The notes below the pieces were generated by a model, which was given only the letters and a program-made list of their open reading frames with translations, was not told the origin of the DNA and did no database searches. This document shows, in pieces, positions 28,321-37,139 of a stretch of 64,000 bases of DNA (positions are counted from its first letter, which is position 1; each line of letters opens with the position of its first letter). The translations under genes and the position numbers were made by a program. The stretch comes from JANXVY01 sp040080145. GTDB lineage: Bacteria > Pseudomonadota > Alphaproteobacteria > Rhizobiales > Hyphomicrobiaceae. The stretch is from contig JBEBJA010000028.1 of assembly GCA_040080145.1 (NCBI GenBank), positions 7,790-71,789 of the forward strand, in the 5' to 3' direction.

Positions 28321-29118
28321 CAAACAGCGGATGGTCCACTTTCGGTAGTCGATCAGGTGGGCAACGTCGGCATCGGGACGACGTCGCCGCTTCAAGGCGC
28401 GCGACTCGCTGCCGCCCCTCACCCCAACCCTCTCCCCGTTGCGAAGGGAAACGGGGAGAGGGAGTGATTCGACAACGCCAAGATTGGGGCAATTTCTGGA
28501 AAAAATTCTGACAGACTTATCCCCGCCGGTTGAGCGGCAGACTATTCTGGGGGTGTCCGTTTCAGAGGGGTGCTTTCCGGAAGCGTCTTGTAAGTGGAAG
28601 CGGGCCAGGGTGGGGGGAGATAGGCAACGCGGTCTATTGAACTCACAGTTTGTGCGCCATCTCATTCGTGGACCTGGCGGCCCCACGCCGGTTTAGCCGG
28701 TAAAATACAGCCCTGACGAAGGAGCGGCGCCGTAGGTGCTCTCTACCCATTGCGGGACTACCCGCGCGCTTGCCGCGCTGCTCCTCCCCTCGATTTTTTG
28801 TGGCCGGTTCAATGGATGGAGTTAGTTGTAGAGACACGCATTGTGGGTCTTATTTCGCCAACCTGAGGGTTGACGGGACCCCAGCCTTCGCTGGGGTGAC
28901 GTTGAGAGGGCGGGGGAATTTTACCGATCAGCTTGCCCTGTCGCCCGGAAAGTTGTCGTGGGTGGCCGCCTACGCGGCCATGACGTGGAGGGGACGGTGC
29001 TTTGCTTTGCGCGCCGAGTCTGCGGAGGGATGGGTCCTCGGACCCCACGGGTCGAGCCCGAGGGCCAGCAAGTCCGAGGATGACAATTGTGGGGGCGTCG
29101 CGCGGGGAGAGGCGGGCG
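28321..29118. repeat. Gene-free stretch holding several different palindromic repeats
   Basis: About 800 bp without a credible gene. It holds at least four unlike repeat units: CCCTCTCCCCGTT and AACGGGGAGAGGG arms at 28428-28462; ACCCCAGC..GCTGGGGT at 28878-28897; GGCCGC..GCGGCC with a following ATGACG near 28963-28982; and a CCTCGG..CGAGGATGAC unit at about 29030-29083. These types are all common between genes in alphaproteobacteria. The frames across it are repeat translations (for example PAFAGVT). Confidence 0.7.
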
Positions 29119-29664
29119 TTAGCGCGGGCGTTTGGCCGGAACGCAGCGTTGTTTAGCGGGGTCGAGGCGTTGGGCGACTGTACACGTCAGCTTGAAGCCG
29201 GGGCGGATGACGGTGACGATGGGCGCGTCCGGTGCGGGCGATTTCTTAAGGGCCGGTTTGGCCTTGGCGACTTTGACTTTGCCCGCCACTTTGGCAGCCT
29301 TGACTTTAGCGGCAGCCGCTTTGACGGGAGCGGATTTGGTCGCGGTTTTGACGGCAGGCGGCGGGCGTTTGATGGGCTCGACGATCGGGTTGATGGGCTC
29401 GGCACGGGGTGCTTGCGGGGCAACGGTTACGGGCGGCAGTGGAGCCGGTTGCGTGGCAACGGGAGCTGGCTGAGTTGCGGCAACGGTCTGGATGATGCCG
29501 CCGAAAGTTTCAGATTCGCGCGCAAAGGGTGGTGCTGGTGCCAGCAAGGTTGCCTGCATCTGTGGCGTGCTGGACGCAGCGTTGGTGGGCATCAATTTGG
29601 TTGCATACTCGATGCCGCCCAGGCTTACGGCGACGAGCAACGCGAGACCCAGGATCGAACGCAC
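29119..29664 (-). CDS. Hypothetical exported Pro/Ala/Lys-rich protein (181 aa)
   Basis: The N-terminus (MRSILGLALLVAVSLGGIEYA) is a signal peptide or anchor. The middle is low complexity: Pro/Ala-rich, then Lys/Ala-rich (about 100-145), similar in composition to histone-like or cell-wall-spanning linkers. The end has two Cys in LTCTVAQRLDPAKQRCVP, likely a disulfide outside the cytoplasm. No family is recognised. It is probably envelope-associated. Confidence 0.6.
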   Translation of the reverse strand: MRSILGLALLVAVSLGGIEYATKLMPTNAASSTPQMQATLLAPAPPFARESETFGGIIQTVAATQPAPVATQPAPLPPVTVAPQAPRAEPINPIVEPIKRPPPAVKTATKSAPVKAAAAKVKAAKVAGKVKVAKAKPALKKSPAPDAPIVTVIRPGFKLTCTVAQRLDPAKQRCVPAKRPR

Positions 29665-30126
29665 GGGCGCACCTCTTCAACGCGAGTTATAACTAACAAC
29701 GGATTAAGTGGTGCACCTGGGCGAGGGCGGCGTCAAGCCGGATTGGCGGGTCGCGCCGGTATCAACTTGAATTTGCTTAAGAATGAACGGCGGTCAGGCC
29801 TTGAAACGACGAAGAGCCGGGAGTGCGGCTCCCGGCTCTATCAACGCATCTGTGATACTGTGACGGAAACGCTCGCCGCTGGTTGCTCAGACCGGCTTGG
29901 AACACGTCCGTTGATGTTCGCGTGATCGTGCCCCGATCACCGAACCACACAATCCCTCGTTGCCGAAAGATTCGTGCGTATAATAGCGCCTAACTGCGTC
30001 GCGCCCGGTTGTCACGCCGTTTGGCACTGCGGCATGACGATGGTGGAAAAACCCTGCCTGCTTGCGGCTTTTCGCGCACAAAACTAAGACCATGCCGTAG
30101 CACGCAAACTAAAAAGGCCGATTCTC
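29665..30126. other. Intergenic region before aroC with one strong hairpin
   Basis: A 462-bp space between the divergent exported-protein gene and aroC. AGAGCCGGGAG at 29813 and CTCCCGGCTCT at 29829 form a perfect 11-bp stem with a 5-nt loop, without a T-run on either strand. It should include the aroC promoter. I see no gene: the frames are short and Arg-rich. Confidence 0.6.
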
Positions 30127-31215
30127 ATGTCGCACAATACCTTCGGCCACATGTTCCGGGTCACGACTTGGGGGGAAAGCCACGGCCCGGCGATTGGCTG
30201 TGTTGTCGATGGCTGTCCGCCAGGACTCGTCATCGACCGGGACGAAATTCAGGGCTTTCTGGATAAGCGCAAACCGGGACAATCGCGGTTCACGACCCAG
30301 CGCAAGGAGCCCGACGAGGTCGAGATCCAGTCTGGGGTGTTCACCAACGATACGGGCGTGCTGGTATCGACGGGCGCGCCGATTTCGCTGGTGATCCGCA
30401 ACGTCGACCAGCGCTCGAAGGACTATGGCGACATCGCCACCAAATACCGGCCTGGTCACGCCGATTACACCTACGATGCCAAGTACGGCATCCGCGATTA
30501 TCGCGGCGGCGGGCGCTCCTCGGCGCGCGAAACGGCGGTTCGCGTGGCGGCCGGCGGCGTGGCGCGCAAGGTCATTCCCGGCATGACGATCCGCGCGGCG
30601 CTGGTCCAGCTTGGGCCGCACGCGGTCGACCGGACGGCCTGGAACTGGGATGAGGTCAACAACAATCCGTTCTTTTGTCCCGACGCGGGAGCCGTTGAGG
30701 CGTGGACCACCTATCTCGATGGGATTCGCAAGGCGGGGTCATCGTGCGGGGCAGTGATCGAGGTCGTAGCGGAAGGCGTACCGGTAGGACTTGGCGCGCC
30801 GCTCTATGGCAAGCTCGATCAGGACATTGCGTCGGCGATGATGTCGATCAACGCCGTCAAGGCGGTTGAAATTGGGGACGGCATGGCGGTCGCGGCGCTG
30901 ACAGGCGAGGAAAACGCCGACGAAATCCGCATGGGAGCGGACGGCAAGCCGGTGTTCCTGTCGAATCATGCCGGCGGCATTCTTGGCGGCATTTCATCGG
31001 GTCAAAATGTCGTATGCCGGTTCGCAGTCAAGCCGACCTCGTCGATCCTGACGCCGCGCCGGACAATCGACAAGCATGGCGTCGAGGGCGACGTGATGAC
31101 CAAGGGGCGGCATGATCCGTGCGTCGGCATCCGTGCGGTACCGGTCGGTGAAGCGATGATGGCGATCGTGCTGGCCGATCACGTGTTGCGCCATCGCGGC
31201 CAATGCGGGACTTGA
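30127..31215 (+). CDS. aroC: Chorismate synthase
   Basis: A 362-residue enzyme that converts 5-enolpyruvylshikimate 3-phosphate to chorismate, the last shared step of aromatic amino acid synthesis, using reduced flavin. Family motifs are intact: FRVTTWGESHGPAIGCVVDG at 10-29, GQSRFTTQRKEPD near 51-63, YRGGGRSSARETAVRVAAG near 127-146, SNHAGGILGGISSGQ near 279-293. Its last 13 bp overlap the cobB start, so the two are read as a unit. Confidence 0.95.
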   Translation: MSHNTFGHMFRVTTWGESHGPAIGCVVDGCPPGLVIDRDEIQGFLDKRKPGQSRFTTQRKEPDEVEIQSGVFTNDTGVLVSTGAPISLVIRNVDQRSKDYGDIATKYRPGHADYTYDAKYGIRDYRGGGRSSARETAVRVAAGGVARKVIPGMTIRAALVQLGPHAVDRTAWNWDEVNNNPFFCPDAGAVEAWTTYLDGIRKAGSSCGAVIEVVAEGVPVGLGAPLYGKLDQDIASAMMSINAVKAVEIGDGMAVAALTGEENADEIRMGADGKPVFLSNHAGGILGGISSGQNVVCRFAVKPTSSILTPRRTIDKHGVEGDVMTKGRHDPCVGIRAVPVGEAMMAIVLADHVLRHRGQCGT

Positions 31216-31928
31216 GGCGCGTGGCGAAATATCAGCGGATCGTGGTTCTGACCGGGGCTGGCTTGTCGGCCGAAAGCGGGATCGCGACGTTTCGCGACAA
31301 GGGCGGCATCTGGTCGAAGTACGACGTGCAGGACGTGGCCACGCCTCAAGGGTTCATGCGTAATCCCCTGCTGGTGCATGAGTTCTATAATATGCGGCGG
31401 CGGGACCACGCGATGGCCAAGCCGAATGCGGCGCATTTCGCGCTGGCACGATTGGAGCGCGAGCGTCCCGGGGTTATGATTGTGACGCAGAATGTGGATG
31501 CTTTGCAGGAGCAGGCGGGCGCTACGAGGCTGACCCACATGCACGGCGAACTTCTGGCGGCGTTGTGCGCCCTGTGCGGGGAGCGGCATCCCTGGACCGA
31601 CGACTTGACGATTGAGACCGTGTGCCCTGCTTGCAAGCGGGACGGGGGAATGCGGCCCGATGTGGTGTGGTTTGGCGAGATGCCTTACAACATGAACGAA
31701 ATCGGCGCGGCGCTGGAGGCGTGCGATCTGTTCATATCCATCGGGACCAGCGGGAATGTGTATCCAGCCAGCGGATTTGTTAACGAGGCACGGGCCAACG
31801 GCGCATATACGGTCGAACTGAACCTCGAACCGTCAGCAGGTGCGAGCCTGTTCCATGAGGCAATCCATGGGCCAGCGTCCAAGATCGTGCCGGCGTATGT
31901 GGAGCGGTTGCTGGCGGGGCGCCGATAG
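31203..31928 (+). CDS. cobB: NAD-dependent protein deacylase (sirtuin, CobB type)
   Basis: This 241-residue sirtuin removes acyl groups from lysines using NAD+. The NAD-binding motif VVLTGAGLSAESGIATFRD is at about 14-32; TQNVDAL and the catalytic His in HMHGEL are at about 97-103 and 115-120. A zinc site of two CxxC pairs follows (CALC and CPAC). The HEFYNMRRRDHA segment gives a Tyr-x-x-Arg pair, which in the SIRT5/CobB class binds the acid of succinyl and malonyl groups, so desuccinylase activity is likely. The ATG lies within the end of aroC. Confidence 0.88.
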   Translation: MRDLRRVAKYQRIVVLTGAGLSAESGIATFRDKGGIWSKYDVQDVATPQGFMRNPLLVHEFYNMRRRDHAMAKPNAAHFALARLERERPGVMIVTQNVDALQEQAGATRLTHMHGELLAALCALCGERHPWTDDLTIETVCPACKRDGGMRPDVVWFGEMPYNMNEIGAALEACDLFISIGTSGNVYPASGFVNEARANGAYTVELNLEPSAGASLFHEAIHGPASKIVPAYVERLLAGRR

Positions 31929-31938
31929 TACTAATCCC

Positions 31939-33252
31939 CTAGCGTTTGGGGCGCTTTAATATGGCGATGGCCTCGACGTGGGGGGAGAAGACGAACTGGT
32001 CGATGGGGGTGATCGACTGCAGGACGTAGCCCCCGGCGATCAGGGTCTTGAGATCGCGGGCGAGCGTTGCGGGGGCGCAGGAAACCGCGACCACGATCGG
32101 GACTTTCGATTTGGCAAGCATCCGGGCTTGGGCATCCGCGCCTGCACGCGGCGGATCGAAGACGACGGCATCGAAGGGTTCGAGTTCCTTGGCGGATAAT
32201 GGCTCCTGGAACAGGTCGCGGACTTTGCCGATGACGGGCTTGATGCCCTGGGCGCGTTTCACGGCTTGGATCAGGCAGGCAATCGAGGCATTGTCGCCAT
32301 CGACGGCCAACACTTCAGCGCGCTCGGCTAGCGGGAAGCTGAAGGTGCCGAGGCCCGAGAACAAGTCGGCGACGCGCTTGGACTTGCCAACGGCTGCCAG
32401 AATGATTTCGGTCATGCGGGCTTCGACGGCGGGCACGGCTTGGAGGAAGACGCCCGGCGCGGGTGTCACGTCGACGCGACCGAATCTGAGCAGCGGTTCA
32501 CCGGTGGCAAAAATGATTTCACCTTTGACGGTCAGGCGGATGATTCGGGCTGCGCGGGCAAGTTCGGCAATCTTGGCGCGCTCGTCAAACGTCAATTCGG
32601 GCTTGGTGTCCTCCAAGACGACATCGACGCCGTTATCGGCGAGCGTCACCGTCATGCGGGCTTCCCCCGATCGCGACAGCAAAGGCGCGATCATGGCGCG
32701 CAAACCATCAAGGCGGTTTGCGATTTGTGGCGAAAGGATCGGGCACTCCATCAGATCGACGATGTCGTGGGAGCGCTGTTCGTGGAAACCAACAATCGCA
32801 CCGGATTTGGTACGGCGGGCGGCGAACACGGCGCGGCGGCGCGTGCCAATGGGCGAGGCAACAATCGGCTGAATAGCGGACGCAGCGCGGGTCTTGGCTT
32901 TGACGTCGGCGAGGCCGTCACGAGTAGCTTCGACGAAGGATGCCGGATCGAAGACGCGCTGCTGGCTCATGGCCGTTGCAACGAGATCGGATTTCCAGGC
33001 CTGTTCGGCTGCCGCTGCCATGTGCTGGGTGGCACAGCCGCCGCAGTGGGTAAAGTGGCGGCAGATGGGCGCGATACGGTCCGGGCTCGGCTCCAGGACT
33101 TCAATGACCTGAGCGCGGCCCGCGCCGATTTGGGCACGCACGCGCTCGCCGGGCAGCACGAAGGGCAGGAACACATTGCCCTCTGGCGTGCTGGCGACGC
33201 CGTCGCCAAGGGCTGCGATACGGTCGATGATCAGGTCTTGAGTTTCAGACAT
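31939..33252 (-). CDS. RNA m5U methyltransferase of the TrmA/RlmCD family
   Basis: A 437-residue class I SAM enzyme that should methylate C5 of a uridine in rRNA or tRNA. The iron-sulfur Cys pattern CRHFTHCGGC is at about 75-84 with another Cys in MECPIL. SAM motif VADLFSGLGTFSFPLA is near 286-301, VVFDPPRAG near 362, and the catalytic Cys is in VAVSCAPATLARDL near 388. The target position cannot be read from sequence. ATG 33252 overlaps the end of tlyA by 22 bp, so the two are one operon. Confidence 0.87.
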   Translation of the reverse strand: MSETQDLIIDRIAALGDGVASTPEGNVFLPFVLPGERVRAQIGAGRAQVIEVLEPSPDRIAPICRHFTHCGGCATQHMAAAAEQAWKSDLVATAMSQQRVFDPASFVEATRDGLADVKAKTRAASAIQPIVASPIGTRRRAVFAARRTKSGAIVGFHEQRSHDIVDLMECPILSPQIANRLDGLRAMIAPLLSRSGEARMTVTLADNGVDVVLEDTKPELTFDERAKIAELARAARIIRLTVKGEIIFATGEPLLRFGRVDVTPAPGVFLQAVPAVEARMTEIILAAVGKSKRVADLFSGLGTFSFPLAERAEVLAVDGDNASIACLIQAVKRAQGIKPVIGKVRDLFQEPLSAKELEPFDAVVFDPPRAGADAQARMLAKSKVPIVVAVSCAPATLARDLKTLIAGGYVLQSITPIDQFVFSPHVEAIAILKRPKR

Positions 33253-34013
33253 TCGGTCACGATTTCTGGATTGCGGGTTGCCCCGAGGAGGTATTCGGTG
33301 TTGCCCGAGCCGCCAGCAATGGGCGAGACGATCGGCGGGAAGACGCGCCAACCCATATCATCTTTGAGCCAGCGCGCGATGGTGTCGAAGGCCGCAAGGC
33401 GGGCCACTTCGTCGCGCACGATGCCACCCTTACCGATGCCTTTGAGGCCCACTTCGAACTGGGGCTTTACGAGCGCTGCAAGCCACGCGCCGGGGCAAGC
33501 AAGCGCAAGAACAGCCGGGAGCGCCTTGCGCAACGAGATGAAGCTGACATCGGCGACGATGGCGGTGATGGGATGTGGGATCAGGCTCGCATCGAGGGTG
33601 CGGCTGTCCTGGCCTTCGAGCGAGACGACGCGCGGGTCGGCTTTCAGGCGCGGCAGGAGCTGGTCGCGCCCAACATCGACGGCGTATACTTTGGCGGCAC
33701 CGCGCAGCAGCAGGAGTTCGGTGAAGCCCCCGGTGGATGCGCCAACGTCGAGGGCGACACGCCCAGCTGGATCAAAGCCAAAGCCGTCGAGAGCGGCCCG
33801 CAGTTTCACCGACCCGCGCGAGGCGGCGAATGCATCGTCGCCGGTGATCGCGATTGCGGAGGCAGGCTTCACCAGCATGGCGGGCTTGAGCACGGGGGTT
33901 CCATCCACACAGACAAGGCCGCGCACAATCAGATCGCGCGCACGTGATCGCGTTGGAGCTAGTCCGCGGGAAACGAGTGCTATATCGAGACGTTCGGGGT
34001 CGGGCTGCGTCAT
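33231..34013 (-). CDS. tlyA: TlyA family rRNA (cytidine-2'-O)-methyltransferase
   Basis: A 260-residue protein with an N-terminal S4 RNA-binding domain (about 6-60, ERLDIALVSRGLAPTRSRAR) and an FtsJ-type methyltransferase domain (SAM motif ALDVGASTGGFTE near 84-96, PQFEVGLKGIGKGG near 183). The mycobacterial homologue 2'-O-methylates cytidines in 16S and 23S rRNA. It is upstream of and overlaps the RNA methyltransferase gene, forming a small rRNA-modification operon. Start ATG 34013 was preferred; ATG 34022 three codons upstream is also possible. Confidence 0.88.
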   Translation of the reverse strand: MTQPDPERLDIALVSRGLAPTRSRARDLIVRGLVCVDGTPVLKPAMLVKPASAIAITGDDAFAASRGSVKLRAALDGFGFDPAGRVALDVGASTGGFTELLLLRGAAKVYAVDVGRDQLLPRLKADPRVVSLEGQDSRTLDASLIPHPITAIVADVSFISLRKALPAVLALACPGAWLAALVKPQFEVGLKGIGKGGIVRDEVARLAAFDTIARWLKDDMGWRVFPPIVSPIAGGSGNTEYLLGATRNPEIVTECLKLKT

Positions 34014-34076
34014 TCGATCCATGTAGCAGCTGGCACCGTTCAAAGGCTGAGAAAGTTCAAAGCGAGGAGACTGCCG

Positions 34077-34496
34077 ATGTTGAAGACCCTACTCATGGCC
34101 CTAGTAATGGCGGCAACCGCCACGACAGCCACCGCACAGGACGTTTCGAAATCGCCTTCAGGGGCGAAGGTTACCATTTTGGAGCCTGCGAACGGGGCGA
34201 CGGTTTCCAGTCCATTGACTGTGAAATTCGGATTAGCCGGGATGGAGGTTTCGCCCGCCGGAACGGCAAAAGAGAATGCCGGGCATCATCACCTTATCAT
34301 CGACAAGACGCTGGCCGATCCGAAGGCCGCAATCCCAGTGGACGATAACCACAAGCATTTCGGCAAGGGACAGACGGAGACCACGGTCGAGCTCAAGCCG
34401 GGTGAACACACGTTGCAGTTGATCCTCGCTGACCACAACCACATTCCCCATGATCCGGTTGTCCAGTCCGAGGTCATCAAGGTAACGGTTAAATAG
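34077..34496 (+). CDS. DUF4399 domain-containing periplasmic protein
   Basis: A 139-residue protein with a signal peptide (ALVMAATATTATAQ, cut near 21) and a single compact beta-sandwich-like domain. The conserved DUF4399 features are present: VTILEPANGATVSSP, the His cluster AGHHHLIID, HKHFGKGQTE and HNHIPHDP. The His clusters suggest metal binding, which is inference. GCGAGGAGA lies 8 nt before the ATG. It is 64 bp from tlyA in the opposite direction and 156 bp before the protease gene. Confidence 0.83.
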   Translation: MLKTLLMALVMAATATTATAQDVSKSPSGAKVTILEPANGATVSSPLTVKFGLAGMEVSPAGTAKENAGHHHLIIDKTLADPKAAIPVDDNHKHFGKGQTETTVELKPGEHTLQLILADHNHIPHDPVVQSEVIKVTVK

Positions 34497-34652
34497 TTAC
34501 AGCCGCGACGGTATCGCAAAAGAAGCGCCGGCATCCCTTCGATGGTTGCTGGCGCTGTTGTTTTTGCGGTTCCGTTGACAGTTGCCTTGCCTTGGCCTCA
34601 CGTTAGGCCAAGATGGCGAAAGCGGCCCATCCCACTTTCAGGAGAAACGTCT

Positions 34653-36164
34653 ATGCGAAGCCACGCTCGTCCACACACCGGCCACTCCTGGTCTGTGCGG
34701 ACGCGGATTTCAGCCATGGCGTTCGTAGCGGCGGCAACCGCTGCTTTTGCGGCAGATATTCCTCAGGCTTTCGCACAGCGCTCATTCGTGCCACCGCCCT
34801 CGCTGGCGCCTCTGGCCGACAAGTTGAGCGATGCGGTCGTCAATATCTCGACCACGCAGGCACAAAAGGGACCACAGGGCGTACCCCTGCCAAAGGTTCC
34901 CAAAGGCTCGCCGTTCGAGGAGTTCTTCGACGATTTCTTCCAAAAGCGCGGCGGGAAAGCGCCCCCCGACCGAAAGATTTCCTCGTTGGGATCAGGTTTT
35001 GTGATCGACCCCGAGGGGCTGATTGCAACGAATAACCACGTCATCGACGGTGCGGATGAAATCATCATCAATTTCCACGATGGCACCAAGCTCAAGGTCG
35101 AAAAGGTCATCGGGCGCGATACCAAGACGGACATCGCATTGCTCAAGGTGAACCCGAAGAAGCCGCTCAAGGCGGTTCCGTTGGGATCGTCGGCCAAGAT
35201 GATGGTCGGCGATTGGGTGCTCGCCATCGGCAACCCGTTCGGATTGGGCGGGTCGGTCTCGCTGGGTATCATTTCAGCTAAGCAACGCGACATCAATTCC
35301 GGGCCGTACGACGATTACCTCCAGACGGATGCCGCGATCAACAAGGGCAACTCTGGCGGACCGCTGTTCAACATGGAGGGCGAGGTCATCGGCATCAACA
35401 CGGCGATCATTTCGCCCACTGGCGGATCAATCGGGATCGGATTTTCAGTGCCGTCCGATACGGTTGCCTCGATTGTGGACCAGCTCAAGAAGTATGGCGA
35501 AATCAGGCGCGGCTGGCTTGGCGTGAAAATTCAGACCGTCACCGAAGACATCGCCGAATCACTCGGAATCGCCGAAAACACAGGCGCGCTGGTTGGCGGT
35601 GTTTCGCCCGATGGTCCTGCGGCTGCAGGCGGCATCGAAGCTGGCGACGTCATCTTGAAATTCGACGGCAAGGACATTTCGACGATGCGCGGGCTGCCGC
35701 GGATCGTTTCGCAGACACCCGTCGGTCAGAGCGTCGATGTCGAACTGCTGCGCGGCGGTAAAAAGAAGACGGTCAAGGTCACGGTCGGCCGTCTGGTTGA
35801 CGACGACGACAAGGTCGATGCTGGTGCAAAAACACCTAAGTCAGAAAACGGCAAGAAAACCGACATCACGTCGCTGATCGGCCTGAAGGTCGCTGTTTTG
35901 AGCGACGAACTGAGGGCAAAATTCGGCCTCGACGCCAAAATGAAAGGCGTCGTTGTTGTCGAAATCGACCCGCAGAGTGCCGCAGCTCAAAAGAGCATCA
36001 AGGTGGGTGATGTAATCGTGGAAGCAGCACAAGACCCCGTCGCAACCCCCGATGACATCGTGCGCAATATCGACAAAGTGAAAAAAGCCGGGAAAAAGGC
36101 CGTGTTGCTGCGGGTCGAAGACGGCAAAGGCGACACGAGATTTGTGGCTGTACCCGTCAGTTAG
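34653..36164 (+). CDS. degP: Periplasmic serine protease, DegP/HtrA (Do) family
   Basis: A 503-residue protease/chaperone that degrades misfolded envelope proteins. A signal peptide of about 42 residues precedes the trypsin-like domain with catalytic His129 (ATNNHV), Asp160 (KTDIALL) and Ser234 (GNSGGP). Two PDZ domains follow: about 295-385 and 425-500. ATG 34653 has AGGAG 9 nt upstream, and the frame start at 34542 is discarded. Envelope stress control is likely from family knowledge but no sigma-factor site is evident. Confidence 0.92.
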   Translation: MRSHARPHTGHSWSVRTRISAMAFVAAATAAFAADIPQAFAQRSFVPPPSLAPLADKLSDAVVNISTTQAQKGPQGVPLPKVPKGSPFEEFFDDFFQKRGGKAPPDRKISSLGSGFVIDPEGLIATNNHVIDGADEIIINFHDGTKLKVEKVIGRDTKTDIALLKVNPKKPLKAVPLGSSAKMMVGDWVLAIGNPFGLGGSVSLGIISAKQRDINSGPYDDYLQTDAAINKGNSGGPLFNMEGEVIGINTAIISPTGGSIGIGFSVPSDTVASIVDQLKKYGEIRRGWLGVKIQTVTEDIAESLGIAENTGALVGGVSPDGPAAAGGIEAGDVILKFDGKDISTMRGLPRIVSQTPVGQSVDVELLRGGKKKTVKVTVGRLVDDDDKVDAGAKTPKSENGKKTDITSLIGLKVAVLSDELRAKFGLDAKMKGVVVVEIDPQSAAAQKSIKVGDVIVEAAQDPVATPDDIVRNIDKVKKAGKKAVLLRVEDGKGDTRFVAVPVS

Positions 36165-36321
36165 GGAACAACAGACATAAACCTCGTTTTCGTTTCAAAA
36201 GCCAGCCAGCCGCACCTGCGGGTATAGTACTGGCGCTTTCATGACATGGACGCTATACGCGCCGTCTTGCTCATCTTTCCGCCCGGCAGGCTTAAGCCGC
36301 GCGAACATTGGAGTTATTGTT

Positions 36322-37038
36322 GTGTCCAACCGTCACAGCCTGTTCGACACCATTACCGGCAGCTTTGTGCCGCCCCATCCCGATGGCTACAAGTTCATCG
36401 CGATTGCCGGCGCAATGGCTGTGGGGTTCTTCCTCGTTGATTGGACGCCGCTTGCCTGGATCATGGTGCTTCTGACGGCGTGGGTGGTGTACTTTTTCCG
36501 CGATCCCGAGCGAATCGTTCCCCTGCGCGAAGGACTGATCGTGTCGGCCGCCGACGGTCGCGTCAGCTTGATCGAAACCGTGAAACCGCCAGCCGAACTG
36601 GGGCTCGGCGACGCCGAACGGATACGGGTTTCAACCTTCCTGTCCATCTTCGACGTGCACATTCAGCGCGCGCCCATTGCCGGACGGATCAAGCGCTCCG
36701 TCTATATCCCGGGCGCATTTCTCAATGCGGAACTCGACAAGGCGAGTGAGGAAAACGAGCGCCGGGCAATTGTCATTGAAACGACGCAGGGCGTGGAAAT
36801 CGGCGTGGTGCAAATTGCCGGTCTGGTCGCACGGCGGATCGTGACATTTTCTACCGAGGGCGAATCGCTCGGCATCGGTCAACGCTTCGGGTTGATCCGG
36901 TTCGGCTCGCGGGTCGACATTTATCTACCTCCGGGCAAAACGCCTTTGGTGGCGGTCGGCCAACTCGCCATCGGCGGCGAGACAATCTTTGCCGATCTGC
37001 GATCCGATGAGAGCATCCGGGAAGCGCGGCGGGTGTAA
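36322..37038 (+). CDS. psd: Phosphatidylserine decarboxylase proenzyme
   Basis: A 238-residue proenzyme that makes phosphatidylethanolamine. It self-cleaves at a Gly-Ser bond to give a pyruvoyl group; here this is G195-S196 in RFGSRVD, the short-form motif of bacterial Psd. A helix pair (about 25-57) anchors it to the inner membrane. FLSIFDVHIQRAP near 107-119 holds the conserved His. The start is GTG 36322, chosen because TTGGAG lies 8 nt upstream; the ATG at 36241 gives an N-terminus without homology. It precedes pssA by 101 bp and forms the PE pathway with it. Confidence 0.92.
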   Translation: MSNRHSLFDTITGSFVPPHPDGYKFIAIAGAMAVGFFLVDWTPLAWIMVLLTAWVVYFFRDPERIVPLREGLIVSAADGRVSLIETVKPPAELGLGDAERIRVSTFLSIFDVHIQRAPIAGRIKRSVYIPGAFLNAELDKASEENERRAIVIETTQGVEIGVVQIAGLVARRIVTFSTEGESLGIGQRFGLIRFGSRVDIYLPPGKTPLVAVGQLAIGGETIFADLRSDESIREARRV

Positions 37039-37139
37039 CGCAAGGCCGTCGTCCACTGAGGTGAAAAGAACTCCACAGTTGGGCACCGGCGCATTAGAAT
37101 GGCGCTTCGCCATCCGGCGGCGATTGGGGAACCAGCATA

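Noticed and set aside
28321..29118. CRISPR array in the repeat-rich stretch
   Set aside because: The repeats are of different types, not evenly spaced copies of one unit, and no cas gene is present.
28770..29156. 128-codon plus-strand frame in the repeat-rich stretch
   Set aside because: Its translation consists of known repeat translations (PAFAGVT and similar) and it runs over the end of the opposite gene.
29813..29839. Rho-independent terminator at the strong hairpin before aroC
   Set aside because: The stem is perfect but neither side has a T-run and no gene ends nearby, so it is recorded only as a hairpin.
32440..34026. 528-codon plus-strand frame opposite tlyA and the RNA methyltransferase
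   Set aside because: Antisense to two intact enzymes; no ribosome-binding site or family features.
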